Origin: Graphilbum fragrans
Lineage: Eukaryota; Ascomycota; Sordariomycetes; Ophiostomatales; Ophiostomataceae
NCBI GenBank assembly: GCA_001513895.1
Contig: LLKO01000023.1
Location: 62,001 to 126,000 of the forward strand
Length of the DNA: 64,000 bases
Reading direction: 5' to 3'
Shown here: positions 33,551-45,219 of the stretch, in pieces
Numbering within the stretch: the first letter of the stretch is position 1
How the letters are laid out: every line of letters starts with the position of its first letter
Translations under genes and position numbers: made by a program
The notes under the pieces: generated by a model
Told to the model about the DNA's origin: nothing
Databases searched by the model: none
The model's input: only the letters and a program-made list of their open reading frames with translations

Positions 33551-36000
33551 ATGGGACAACCTTCGCCGCAGGCGTCCAACGCCATCATCTATATGACCTA
33601 TGGCGCATTTCTGTGAGGCTCTCGCAGCACTGCGAGCCAGGGAGGCACAGCCAGAAGCTAACCAGCGGTCGCAGCGTGCTCGGCACTGGCGTCGCCTGGC
33701 GACTGCGCAACCAGTCGACCAAGAGTGATTTGCTGGCCGGCAATCGGACGCAGTCGGGTACAGTCTATCTCGGGTGTTGATTTGCTTGCTTTGCTATTGC
33801 GTTTCCTGTATCCATAGTCGCGCGCTCTTAGATGCCGCTTTGCTGACCGGCTGGTCTGTCTGCTTGGTTGGTTTGGTCGCAACAGCTTTGCCGCTCGCCC
33901 TGAACTTTATCGCCTCTGGTGAGTGAAGGGCTTTCAGAAAGAGAAAGACCGCGAAGGAGAGCGGCGGCAGGAAACCAAATCAACACAAGGCGAGGACCCG
34001 AGGACAGGCGAGACGCTCCGATGCTGAAAAGCCGGACGATCTCCGGGCGGCCGAGGGCGACAAACCCTGAAACGGGTTTGTTTGTCCGGCCTCGCCAACC
34101 GAACCGGCCATGATATGCGGCCGGCTTGCTCGCTTCGACTGTGACTCGCTCACACCAGGTTCGTTCCGTGTTACGCTTACACAAATCTCTGTCTGTCTTC
34201 CCGCTCTGGAACTCGCGCTCTCTTCGGCTCCCGAAATTCGGGCCAGGAGGCCGGGGATGAGCGGGGAAGACTGCGGCTCACTACGGGCGCCGAGTCCCTG
34301 CAGAGAGGCATGGGCTGAGAGAACCTTCTCTCGCCCCCTCTCTGCATCGACAACGCTGAGACTGTACCGTAATACTCGATCAAGATAATGCTTGCGTGGG
34401 AAAGTGCTGCCGCTCTTCCAAACCCCCATCTCTCTCTGACACTGCATTTCCCCCCCCCCCCCCCCCTAGTCACTGCCTTGAACCTGCCTCTCCCCCCCTT
34501 CGGATCGCTGACTAGGTAGCTCTCGGATCGGGTATTCTGTTCGCCTACCCCCAGCTGGCGGTGATTTCTGGCGTGCAGGGCGTGGTGGTGTATGCCATCT
34601 CGACGGCGCTGCCGCTGTTTGTGTTTGCGGCTCTGGGGCCTGTGATTCGCCGCAAGTGCCCCGAAGGCTTCGTGTTGACCGAATGGACGCGCCAGCGCTA
34701 CGGCCTGCCGGCGGCGCTGTTCCTGTCGTTCCTGACGCTGGCGACGCTCTTCCTCTACATGATGGCCGAGCTGTCGGCGATCGGCCAGGTGGTGACGGCG
34801 CTGACGGGCCTCAACGGCTTGCCGGCCGTTATTGTGGAATGCGTGGTGACGACGATCTACACGGGTGAGTAGTCCGACTTTGCACCTGGAGCGCATCCGT
34901 GCTGACTGACAGCCGTCGGCGGCTTCCGCATCTCCTTCATCACGGACAACGTGCAGGGCGCCATGGTGCTCGGGCTCGTGTTCATTGCGACGATCACGAT
35001 CGGCACCAAGACGCACATCGACCACTCCGTCGTCGAGGACTCGGGCCTGCTGGATGCCAACCTGCTGGGCTGGCAGCTGCTGTACATCCTGCCCGTGGCC
35101 ATCCTGACCAACGACTTCTTCCTGTCCAACTTCTGGCTGCGCACCTTTGCGTCGCGCACCGACAAGGACCTGTGGCTAGGCGTGTCCATGGCGTCCGTGG
35201 GCATTCTGCTCATCCTGACGCTGGTGGGCTGCTCGGGCCTGGTGGCCGTCTGGTCGGGCGCCTGGCCGGGCGCCGGCGTCGACCCCGACGAGGCCGACAG
35301 CAGCGCGGCCTTTTTCCTGCTGCTGGCCGAGCTGCCCAGCTGGGTCGTCGGCATTGTGCTGGTCATGGCCGTCAGCCTGTCGACGGCCGCGTTCGACTCG
35401 CTGCAGAGCGCCATGATCTCGTCGGCGTCCAACGACCTGTTCCGCAACCGCCTGAGCGCCCGCTTCATCCGCGTCGGCGTCGCCATCGTCATCGTGCCGA
35501 CCGTCGTGCTGGCCCTCAAGACGCCCAGCATCCTGCAGATCTACCTCATCTCCGACCTGCTGTCGGCCTCCAGCATCCCGCCGCTCGTCATCGGCCTCTC
35601 CGACTACTGCAATGCCTGGAACGGCATCGACGTCATCGCCGGCGGCCTCGGCGGCCTGCTGACCGTCTTCATCTTCGGCACCATCTACTACGGCGACGCG
35701 CTGACCGGCGCCCAGCTGCTGCTGCTGGAAAAGGGCCTCTACGAGGGCGACTGGGGGGCCTTTGGCGCCTTTGTCGCGGCTCCCGTCGGCGGCGTGCTGT
35801 TCGGCCTGGCCTCGTTTTTGCTGCGCATGGCCTACTTTTACGCCACCGACCGCGCACATGGCCGCGCCTTCCACCCGCGCAGTTACGTGGCCCCCAACCC
35901 GGCCCAGACTGTCTCGGACACGTCGGATGTGCTGGACACGGAGCCTGTAGTGCGCGTTGAGCAGGAGGCTGCTGGCTCCAAGGCCCGCACTGAGTTTTAG
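33551..36000 (+). CDS. Sodium:solute symporter family permease (urea-transporter-like)
   Basis: Five exons, 33551-33612, 33675-33757, 33886-33918, 34520-34864 and 34913-36000, give 536 residues. The first three exons are small and recover the conserved start: a first helix (NAIIYMTYGAFLLVLG), the cytosolic loop with LLAGNRTQS, then ALPLALNFIAS|ALGSGILFAYPQL, the second-helix motif of these carriers. Later motifs include SGVQGVVVYA, CPEGFVLTEWTRQRYG, TTIYTAVGGFRISFITDN and a long hydrophobic core ending near residue 490; the tail is hydrophilic. About a dozen membrane helices are expected, so it is a plasma-membrane importer. The subgroup is shorter than Dur3 urea carriers, and the substrate is not known. 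Intron 3 is 601 nt, far longer than any other confirmed intron here. Confidence 0.85.
34450..34467 (+). repeat. C18 homopolymer in symporter intron 3
   Basis: Eighteen consecutive C residues followed by TAG, within the 601-nt intron. It resembles an extended pyrimidine tract with its own AG and lies 52 bp upstream of the acceptor I chose (34518-34519). Confidence 0.85.
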
Positions 36001-36550
36001 ACAAGACAAGCAGTGGACCCGGCAAGAGGGGGAAGATCGGCCTCGCATCTTGCCCCTTCCTTGCCGGCCATTTCCTACTCCCTTCCCACTCACGAGCCGA
36101 CTCTGGACTTTCATTCTGCAGACTTCACGCTCGTTGGATCACCAGACAGACAATAATAATACTTGCTGCTGCACCTCTTGTGCAGGTGCCGCAGCAACTG
36201 TTGACCTCATAAAACACCAGCAGTAACATTGCGCTCCCTTGTACGCCATGCAGTAGAAATGTGACATGTGCAGACATCCGCTAATAGCGGTGTTATGTGT
36301 GGACAAAGCGTCTGTAGCTCTGGTAGGGTAGTGGTATAATGGAGACGACAAAGAGGCGGAAAGATGGAAAAACGTAAGAAGAAAAAGATGACAAAAAAGG
36401 AGATAACACCAGCTGAAACACCTTCCCAACGGAAATCAAGCGGCAGTCGTCATGGGCCGAACAGAAGGCCAAAAAAGGACATCAAGAAGACAACAGGAGG
36501 ACCAGACAAGACACAGCAAGACGCAGTAAGACGAAGCAAGACATGGACCC

Positions 36551-37855
36551 TCATAGATCCATCGTGATGTTGCCAATGTCAAATATATTGCCGGCAACGC
36601 GGGTCGTCTCGGCGAGAACACGGCGGGCGAGGGCCACCACGGGCACATCGGCGTATTCGGGGCGGTCCCAGTACAGCTGGGCGAGCAGGGCGCCCATGCT
36701 GATGAAGCTGGCGCCGGAGAAGACGCTGATGGAGATGGAGGTCTCCTTGCGGATGTTGATCTTGCGCTGGGTCAGATGGTAGAGCGCGGTCAGCGTGGTG
36801 GCGATGGCGATCCAGGCGGGTAGCAGGAGGCGCGAGTCGGCGCCGCTGCCGGCGAGATAGATGACCCAGGAGGTGAGGTAGCCGTTGAGGGCGCTGATGG
36901 CGAGGAGGCGGACGATGGTAGCCTGGGGGGTATAATTGAGGAGCCTGGGTGTTGGAGTTAGAGAGAACAGAGATAGACAAGAGGTAGAGGAAAAGAGACA
37001 GACGAGTCGACGTACCATCGTGACATCAGACCGTCGGTAAAGACAAATGAGAGATACGCCGAGGCAGCGCACTATTCTGGTTAGCATGCGAGAACAAACA
37101 CGCACAAATCCGAGTACAGAACCACAACACACCCATATCATGGCTAGGAAGATCTCCGTCAGCTTCAGCCGGCTCTCCAGCGACAGACCCGTGCGCTCCT
37201 GGCCAATGCCGCCGAGAAACGTGTCGCCGTGTCCGTTGACCGAGCTCGGACTGCTCGGACTGCTCGGGCCGCCGAGACGGCTCGCCGTCGCCAACGCGTG
37301 CAGCTGTCTCACCAGCCGGATCATCATGCCCAGACTCCACCAAATGGCCGGCGACACCGACACCAGGCGGCACGCAAACAGCGGCAGATGCCACAGCCGC
37401 GGAACCCCTAGCACCACCGCCACGCGCGGCTGCAGCAGTGTCGGCCGTACTACCGGGGCGTCGTCGTCGGTGTCGTCGTTGTGGGTGCGCGACGGCGCGG
37501 GATGGGAATGATGCGAGCTGTGAGACCCGTGGCCGTCGTGCGTATCGTGAGCCTCGGCGGCCTTGCGGCTCGTGGTCTTGGTCCGTCGTACGTGGTCGTC
37601 GGTGTCCGTCTGGAAGCGCACGGTCTTCTTGGGGGCCGGCGATGTCGACGGCGTTGTGTTGGAGGCGGCGTGCGAGGAGGAGAAGCTGTGCGCGCCATGG
37701 CTGCCGTGGGTGGAGGAGGCCAGCGCGGAGGGGAGGGGGCCGGTGCTCGCGGCGGCGGCCGGGGATTTGCCCGGAGCGGCAGATGGGTAGTGGCCGTTGT
37801 GCGAGTGCAGAGATCTGTTGTGGAGAGCCGCAGAAGGGGCAGGCGAAGGCAACAT
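36551..37855 (-). CDS. EOS1: N-glycosylation protein EOS1 (ER membrane)
   Basis: Three exons, 37855-37133, 37071-37016 and 36944-36551, give 390 residues. EOS1-family proteins are multi-pass ER membrane proteins needed for normal N-glycosylation and oxidative-stress tolerance in yeast. The first 150 residues are a disordered Ser/His/Pro-rich extension (with HDTHDGHGSHSSHHSH). The conserved domain starts at LLQPRVAVVLGVPRLWHLPL and continues LTEIFLAMIWCAASAYLSF, FTDGLMSRWLLNYTPQATIV, INGYLTSW-like helix, LLLPAWIAIATTLTALYHLT and QRKINIRKETSISISVFSGA, all typical for the family. The small middle exon is needed to link the transmembrane parts. The start at 37855 is the first ATG in the frame; an extra upstream exon cannot be excluded since hydrophobic coding-like sequence occurs on the same strand near 38090-38200. 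Confidence 0.85.
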   Translation of the reverse strand: MLPSPAPSAALHNRSLHSHNGHYPSAAPGKSPAAAASTGPLPSALASSTHGSHGAHSFSSSHAASNTTPSTSPAPKKTVRFQTDTDDHVRRTKTTSRKAAEAHDTHDGHGSHSSHHSHPAPSRTHNDDTDDDAPVVRPTLLQPRVAVVLGVPRLWHLPLFACRLVSVSPAIWWSLGMMIRLVRQLHALATASRLGGPSSPSSPSSVNGHGDTFLGGIGQERTGLSLESRLKLTEIFLAMIWVCCGSVLGFVRVCSRMLTRIVRCLGVSLICLYRRSDVTMVRRLVCLFSSTSCLSLFSLTPTPRLLNYTPQATIVRLLAISALNGYLTSWVIYLAGSGADSRLLLPAWIAIATTLTALYHLTQRKINIRKETSISISVFSGASFISMGALLAQLYWDRPEYADVPVVALARRVLAETTRVAGNIFDIGNITMDL

Positions 37856-39071
37856 AGCGTGCGCCGAAGCCGAGGGGAGGTCGGGATGCCAATCGAAGAA
37901 TCGAAAGAAGCCCAAGATCGAAATACCACACAGAAAATAAAGACAAAATCAGGGCCCAGGAACCGGGGAGGCGGCGCACCAGGGGGTGATAAGGCCCCAA
38001 GGGAGAGACCTCGCCGGGCGAGAGTCGACCAGTCTCCCTTGCTCCCAATTCCCAACGGTTTCAGAGGGGGGGCAGTATCAAATATGAGGTCGGTCGGCGA
38101 GGACGGCGAAGGCGGCGAAGACGAGCAGGTCGCCGATGACAACGCGGACGGCAACAATGACAATTCGCGCAAGGGGTGCAGCAGGGGAAGGCCGAGAATG
38201 GCTGCCGTAGACAAAGCGACCGGTTGGCGAGGGCGTGAGGCTGAAGCTGAACGAGAGAGGGAGGGCGCGGGCAAAAAAGGGTCGAGACAAGGAGCGCCAG
38301 AACGGCCAGTGTCTCGTCAGCCAACAGAATTGAGCCGCGAAACGAGAATGAACGGGCGGGCCAGCTGCTGTTGCCACACGGGATCTGGGACGCGGCCCAG
38401 GGTCGCAGTTCGGAGGGAAGGGCGTGGACGTGGGCGTAGGTTTGGAAAAAAGAGCCGCGATATATCCTAGAGGGAAGAGGGTTGAGAATTTGCTTCTTCT
38501 TATTTGCTCAACGGCCCATCCCCGTTTGTGTTGAGACCAGCGTGCCTGAACAAGATGTCAGCGCTGTCCTCCACAGCGTGCGTGGCCTGAAAGCGATCCC
38601 TACAGGCCATGTGGCCCCCTGGCAGCCCCCACTGCTGATGACTGATGAGTGGTGGTGGTGGTGCTGAATGCTAGTGTATGGCGAGTGCTGAGAGCGCTGA
38701 ATGCTGGATGCTAGTGCTGGGCGCTGGGTTTGCTGGACAGTCCCAGTGTTGCTAGCGCCCTATACGCTAGCAAATGACAATTCGCACTCGTCATTGGCCA
38801 GCTGCAGCCGTGGCGCTAGGCCTGTTTGGTGCAGCAGTGAGTCGAAAAAAGTTCGAGCATCGCCAGATTTTGACGGTTGCGAGTCGGCTCGAACACCCCA
38901 CGGCGCCACGCTCACCACTTGCCTCCCCCGGTCTGCCGAACTGACGCCGCAAGTGTCCACTGCACGCAGACATATTCATTGGCCGTATCGGCGGTCCCTG
39001 CGCCATCCCCGCCCCCGCCTCGGTCTGCTCGGTCTGCCTGGTCTGCTCGATTTGCGATTCTCTCGACTACA
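37856..39071 (+). other. Shared upstream region of EOS1 and Mba1/mL45-like gene
   Basis: 1.2 kb between divergent starts. Minus-strand frames here may be an unrecognised 5' exon of EOS1 (a hydrophobic frame at 38078-38180), but I found no clean donor. Around 38655-38735 there is a degenerate GCTGAATGCTAGTG-type repeat. Confidence 0.4.
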
Positions 39072-40159
39072 ATGGCGCACCTTTTCACGCCGTTCCGGCT
39101 GCTGCCAGCCATGGCGGCGACAGTCCATGCTCTACCCAAGAGAGCACACAACTACAGGATAGCTCAGCTCGCGCCGCCGTCTGCCCCCAGCCGCCTCCTC
39201 TCCACAGCCTCCCTCACATGCCGTGCGCGGCCAACATCACCAGCGCTCCCACAACGACGCACACTACCACAGCAGCAGCAGCAGCGGTATGCGTCCCGGC
39301 GGTCTCGATACGGCCAGTCCGAGATCCAGTCCCCGTCAGTCCGCAACGACAGCTCCAATGCGTTGACGGCCTTTCGCATTGCCTTTCGCATGCCTCGTAT
39401 GTTTCCCTCTCTCCTGTCCCCCCCCCCTCCTCTGCCCCTTGTGTCCCCCCCCTTTGTCCTCCTCCTTGACCTCCGCTAACTTCTCCCCCCATCACGACAG
39501 AAACCTTTGTCCCCCCCCGCATGACCCAGTACCTCGGCACGCCGTCTGTCTTCTTTAAGCTGCTCTACATCCGCTACAAGACCTTCTTTTCCGACCGCCT
39601 CGCCGAGCTCTCCGTCCGCGTCCAGAGCAAGCCCGCGATCTTCAAGGGCGCCCTCTACCGGCCCAACCGCAAGGCCCTCGTGCCTGCCGCCCAGACCATG
39701 CACGCCCAGATGCTCGAGGCCATTGCCGGCGGCGACCTGCCGACGCTGGGCCGCCTGCTCACCAAGACGTACTACGGCGAAATGGGCGCGCTCCTCGCCC
39801 GGCGGCCCAAGACGCGCCACTGCCGCTGGGAGCTGCTGCGCTACTACGGCCGCCCGCGCGTCGTCGACACCAAGATTGTCATGTTCCCGGGCTTTGGCGA
39901 CGTCTACTGCCGCCAGCAGGTCGTGACCATCCGCAGCCGCCAGCGCTTCACCTGGACAGACGACCGCCAAAAGGAGCCGCTGTCGGTGCAGGAAAAGGAC
40001 GTGACGGAGCACCTGGTGCTGGTGGCGACGCTGAACCGCAGCACCTGGCAGACGTCCGAGTGGCGCGTGTTTGGCTTTATGCAGGAGACCACGCTGGACC
40101 AGTGGGAGCAGGAGAAGGCGATGATGGAGCACGCCCAGAAAGAGCGGGTTCCGATTTAG
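39072..40159 (+). CDS. Mitochondrial Tim44-like domain protein, Mba1 / mL45 type
   Basis: Two exons, 39072-39396 and 39501-40159, give 327 residues. The N-terminal 75 residues are rich in Arg, Ser and Ala with few acidic residues (MAHLFTPFRLLPAMAATVHA, then SRLLSTASLTCRARP), an evident mitochondrial targeting region. A Gln run (five residues) follows. The second exon has a Tim44-like domain: RMTQYLGTPSVFFKLLYI, LLTKTYYGEMGALL, WELLRYYGRPRVVDTKIVMF and a C-terminal WRVFGFMQETTLDQWEQE, which fits Mba1/mL45, the factor that docks the mitochondrial ribosome to the inner membrane insertase. Length is as expected. A plain mitoribosomal annotation is probable; exact orthology was not tested. Confidence 0.7.
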
Positions 40160-40708
40160 GGGGGCTCTTGGCAGGGAGAGACGACGGAATAGACAGAGTC
40201 GAGGACCAGTCATGGATGGTCATCCAAGGCGTGTACGAGTAGATGCATCATGATCTCGCTCAGATAGAAATGGCACATCGAAGCATATCTAGGCATCTCT
40301 AGGAGTATCTAGCAACAGGCATCACGACACCGCATATCAGCGCACGTCGCGGATACTATCGTACATGTTGCTACCTAGTCGTGATAGTGGATGCCATACG
40401 CCATACTACATGGAGCAAGTTCCTGGCTGCATGCCTAACAAAACCGAAACGAACAAAAACGAAACTGTCCTGGTCATCAAGATACATGATGTAATCCGCA
40501 AATACAATATTGAGACCAGAAAATACAAAAGCAGCCTGCAACTCCTGTTCATACTGTCGGCATGGAGCACGTGCATATTTTTCTGTGGCATGAGCCACAG
40601 CAGACGTCCACCGGCATAAGCCGCAATCCACCAGCACCATTACTCATTTCCATGACTCTCCGGGACGAGACCTGGCAAAGTCGCCTCACACGAGAGAAGC
40701 ACACCATC
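40160..40708 (+). other. Intergenic between convergent genes, nothing recognised
   Basis: 549 bp between the stops of the Mba1/mL45-like gene and the RS/His-rich gene. Likely only 3' untranslated sequence of both. Confidence 0.5.
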
Positions 40709-42770
40709 TTAGTCGTCCATGTAGTATGGATCGGCTGCGGTCCCATTCGCCCCCGACATCTCCTGCCCAGAGGTAGACCGACTTGGCTGCCAGAACGACT
40801 TGGCCGCTGAGGCCACAGGCGGTGCGGACAAGTCCACCACGGGCAGAGCGTTGACGGTCCCGTAGTGTCCAGTGTCGGCCGGCATTTGTGCCGGGGGGGA
40901 CACGCCGAGCGTTCCATAGGGGCCAGACGGAGCCGGCATTTCCACCGAGGGCAACACATCGAGGGCGGCGGCAGCGCCGGGAACAGCATAGCGGCCAGAG
41001 CCGTCAATGTCGAGGGCCGGGTTGTATCCGGGCTGGAAGTGGCGGTCCATGGCAGCAGAGCCGGCCGTGGCGGCACCACGACCGCGCACAGGCACAGCAG
41101 AGCGAGGATCAGACGGCAGACGAGGACCGACCATGTCGTCATCGTCATCGTCGTCTTCGTAGTGACCCTGGCCCTCGTTCTGGAGCTGGTTCTGGAGTTG
41201 GTGCTCTTCCCGGCCCTCGGAGTTGCCGACGTGCTCGCCGATATTGCCGTTGTTGACGAAGATGTTATCTTCATCGTCAGGCACATTAGGGTCGAAGACA
41301 GCACCAACAGCCACGGCTGCCCGCGAATCCGAGGACGAGGACGACGAGGACGACAACGTGGAGGATAATGACTCGACGGACTTGGCCGGCTGGACGGACC
41401 GGTCGACAGACTTTGATGACTGGCGCAGAGAGCGGAAGTCCAGTCGATTGGTCCTACGGTTGAAGGACTTGTAGCCAAACTCGTTGAACCCGTCGGCATC
41501 GACAGTGCCAGGTGCGACAGGGGCGAAAGTCGGAGCACTTCCGGAGGCAGCGGATCCAGAAGCGCCAGACGCTTCAGCAGCGCCAGCAGCTGTCTCGGCA
41601 GGCTTGTCGGCAGGCTTATTTGTGCCGCTAGCCTTATCACCAGCCTTCTTGCCAGCCTTGTCCACAGACCTTCCAGCCAGCAGCGGTGTGCCACGCAGGC
41701 TCCGCTTCAGCGCCTGCGGGTCCCAGAAAACTCGTGAGCGTCGCCCGCTGGTGTTCGAGGAGGGCGCCTCTTCGTTCGAGTGTGCCGACAGCGTGGCTGA
41801 TTCAGCGGTGTCTTCAGGGCGTTCCATCGTGCCGTTGTGACCTGTGAGGACAAAAGAAAGAAGAGAAAAGAGGCATGTGAGCCGTGTTTGTCTTGGACAC
41901 AGGGAATGCTCGACAAAGGAACATACCTGGATCTCGCGCAAGGCCCCGAAGCTCTGTGTGGTGGCTGTCTTCGCGGTCGCGAGCGGACGGGCGATGCGAC
42001 GAAGGACGCTCCGAGCGATCGCGGTAGCGAAGTCCAGGGTCATAGGCCTCGCGGTCCATGGCCGGCGACTGCGACCGGCGAGGCGACCGACGACGGTGGT
42101 GATGCTTGCGGCTGCTGTTGCTACTGCTGTGGAGTGCAACGCTGCCCTCGCCGTCGTCTTCGCCCTCGTCGTCCCGGTACTCCAGACGACGACGGCGAGG
42201 ATGGTGCCGATGGCGGCTGCTGTCACGCTCTTCGCGCTGGCGACGGCGATGGCGGTCTTCGTCGCGCTCGCTGTGGCGGTCAAGTGCGCGTCCGCGCTCC
42301 CCGGCGTCGCTGTCCCGATGGCCTTTGTCGCGGCTGCTGCGGTGGTCGCTGTGGTGGTGGCTGCGATGGCGATGGCTAGATGACCGATGCTCGTCGTCCG
42401 AAGCGTGGTGATGCTTCTTGTGGTTGCTGTCGCTTCCGTGGCTTCTGTGGCTTTTGTGGCTTTTGTGGCTGCTGCTGCTGCTCTTCTTGTCCTTGGAGCG
42501 CGTGCTGCTATGGTGCGAGCCGCTGTGGCGATGCCGCTGGGGCTTGTCCATGTCGACATCAGAGTAGTCGTAGTCGTTGCCGCCGTTGTCGTCGTCGCGG
42601 CGGCCCATCAGCTCATCGAGGCGGCGCTGGGACTCTTCGGCCTCTTTGGCCAGCACATGGGCGTTGTGCGTGTGGACGTCGCGGACGAGCTGTCGAAGAA
42701 AGCGTGTATTGGGCGTCATCTTCGATCCCGGCCTGTCGGGCGCAAGAACGGTCAGCTTGAAAGACTCCAT
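40709..42770 (-). CDS. RS/His-rich nuclear-type protein, possibly splicing-related
   Basis: Two exons, 42770-41927 and 41841-40709, give 658 residues. The first 60 residues form an ordered helical segment (MTPNTRFLRQLVRDVHTHNA, HVLAKEAEESQRRLDELMGR). Residues 70-250 are a long RS/RD/His-rich array (SHRHRSHHHSDHRSSRDKGH and similar), as in SR-like splicing factors. After the intron a short conserved-looking motif appears: RRSRVFWDPQALKRSLRGTP, then DADGFNEFGYKSFNRRTNRL. The remainder is acidic and Pro/Gly-rich (YEDDDDDDDMVGPRLP) and probably disordered. Databases often label such proteins as pre-mRNA-splicing factor 38B-like; I see no PRP38 domain and treat that label with caution. Confidence 0.7.
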
Positions 42771-45219
42771 GACGATGAGGGGGGAACGGGAAGAAAAGCT
42801 CTCAGCACAAAGCAGAGAACAAGAAAGCGGTGCCGGAGACAGGAAATAGAAAGGAGGGCAAAGAGAGGCTGGAATAGACAGAAAGGGGAGAGAAAGAGGG
42901 GCCTAAATACCTGCTTCGGGGGGGAGAAGCAAACAGCAGACTGTAGTCCATCTCACCGTCGTCCATTGTGGCTGAAAGGGCCCTGGAGGGGCCGCCGTTT
43001 GTCCAAAATACACCAGGTCCTCCTCCGAGGGGGAGAGAAAGCGTCTCAGGGCGGCATGCCGCGTCTCTGTACTCTGTTTGTGCGACGACCGGAATGCAGG
43101 AGGCGAGTGCACACGAAAGTGTTGATGGAGGGGGTCAAAATTCGCAGGACTGACGTATGGTGGAAAGCATTCTGCTGTGCAGAGAGGGCAGTAGGCACCG
43201 GGCGGTGAAGGGCTCCACTTCCGTGAGCTGCTGTGTTCGGGTGCGCTAACCCATATACAGGCTAGCTCCGCGGTGCACTAAATTTCCGCACCAAGCTCAC
43301 TACGCATCGCAGCACCATACAGCCCAAGAGGCAGAGAAAGAGCAGAGGATAGCAGAAGATGTCGCGACCATAGCGAAGGGCGGAAGCGCCCCAAAAAAAG
43401 GCGGCTTTTGGCTGCTTCTCACATAAGTCGTCTATTTTCCTCTATCCCAAGCGGTGTCTGCGATGTCGGCTGTCAGCACGTCATTCGGCTGTCCCTCAAC
43501 TCATACAGCATCTCTTAGGCCTTAAAGAGGCACAAACTAGACACAAATCCTACGACAATTGTGGCACGCTGACCAACACACAACGCCCCTTAGCTTGTAG
43601 CTGGCAGGGGCTGTCGCTTTTGGCGCTTGCCTTTCGCCACAGTTTCGGATAAATCCAAGGGAACATAGCGAGCCCGCCAACTAGTGTTCAGGGCCCGATG
43701 ATCGTTAGAGGATTATGAGGTATGGAAGACACGAAAGTATGCTAGGTTGCCAGCTAGCGCACTAAGAACGGCGGACACTATTATTCTGTAAATGAAGCCG
43801 CAGTCCACCTCCGTTGAGTGTTTGGGACGGCCTGGCGACGGCAAACTAACATGGACAGCCAGCCGATAGTGCTGGACACGATCACCAACCTCTCTGGCAC
43901 TGATGGGCTACTTTCCATGACCACTTTGTGCGCTCCTCCATCTCGTATTGCCCAAAACCTGCCAACTGCTGCGATGCTTTCCTTTTTCTCCACTCCCCTC
44001 TGTGGTGGAGTGAGGTTGTATGAGGACAGCCTCGTTTGCAAGGGCCTGTCATGTCTGCTTCTAGCTTGAATTACGCCTTCTCGTAGAATAAGAATATGGA
44101 GGTGTTGCCCCTCGAACGAAAGGCCAATGTCTGGCCTTTATTGCTGGGCAAATTTGTTTCCTAGATATGCCAACCCCGTGGATGAAATGAGGCTAGAAGA
44201 GAGCACGCTCCTCCCTTCTAGGGATATGTGGCAGTGTGCGACTCTCGTAATATTTTCCGTGGTATACCGCTGTGTGCGACAAATTCTTACGGAAAATAGC
44301 GGCTTAGCCAAACAGGAGCAGTGTGATGGAGGTGGGGGGAAACGCCCAGTATCGATTTTACGAGCTGCCGCGGATGCGTGACTGCAAATTGAATGTGGTA
44401 AACAGAGGGATGGGTTCCAAACCAACTGGGCAGACCAGGACTTTTTAGCGAACATGAACACACTCAGGCGACCTGTGCTACGCTTGCTAGTTGGAATCCA
44501 GCCGAAGGTGGCTTCGGTAGAGCTACTAAGCAGATCAACAGCCCCTGTTCCGTCATTCCACATTGGGGACAAGTCTGTTGTAAAACCGTTGATGCATTGA
44601 AGCACTGTGCACCGCACTTTACATAGAGGACTCTATATTAAATTGTGCTAGATCACCTGAAGTTGAGTTTTGCACAGCAAATTTAGTGTCAGCTCGAGCC
44701 TATACCCAACCACATATTCGCCAACACCGTTATTTGTTGCGTGCGGATTATAGACATCCAGAGTGCCTCGTAAACCAGTGAACCATTTTGAGAGTAGGGT
44801 AAACAATGCTAGGTTAGATACGGTAATTCTTGCTGGGAGTCGTTCCACAACCCCTGGAATTGGCCTTTCGATCCCCAACTTATACCACAATTTTAGCGTC
44901 AGCCAAGGCTACGCCCCTTGTCGGAACGACCACTCGATTACCAGTCCTGTCGCTCTCTTATCAGAGGCAACAGAAAGAGTTCAAACGGTTCGCACGTCTT
45001 GGTCTCGCCCTTTATCGCGTGTATTCGGCAGCGAGGACTGCCTCTCATCGGGCATCCCCTACTCTCGAGTGCAATATACTTATTTCTTTCCTGCGGGGTT
45101 CTCTCCCATTCCGTCAACTTAGCCGAAATAACACGACTCAACTCGTAGCGCAGATTTCCGTCCATCTTTGATGTCTCCTTCACGGCTTCGATGCCTCACC
45201 TCAGAGTACAAGCATAGCA
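42771..45219 (+). other. 2.4-kb intergenic region, no gene recognised
   Basis: Upstream of both the RS-rich gene and the NLR-like gene. Frames between 43780 and 45180 on both strands are short and carry no motif. I looked for reverse-transcriptase, transposase, rRNA and tRNA signatures and saw none. Confidence 0.4.

Noticed and set aside
33980..36114. Long minus-strand frames opposite the symporter
   Set aside because: Mirror frames of GC-rich coding sequence; the plus-strand protein has clear transporter motifs and consistent introns.
38078..38377. Extra 5' exon of EOS1 encoding a hydrophobic helix
   Set aside because: Suggestive hydrophobic frame, but no GT donor in the right phase before its stop; kept only as a note.
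44763..45183. Overlapping plus- and minus-strand frames of 80-119 codons
   Set aside because: No domain motif, no neighbouring exon; I could not distinguish them from chance.
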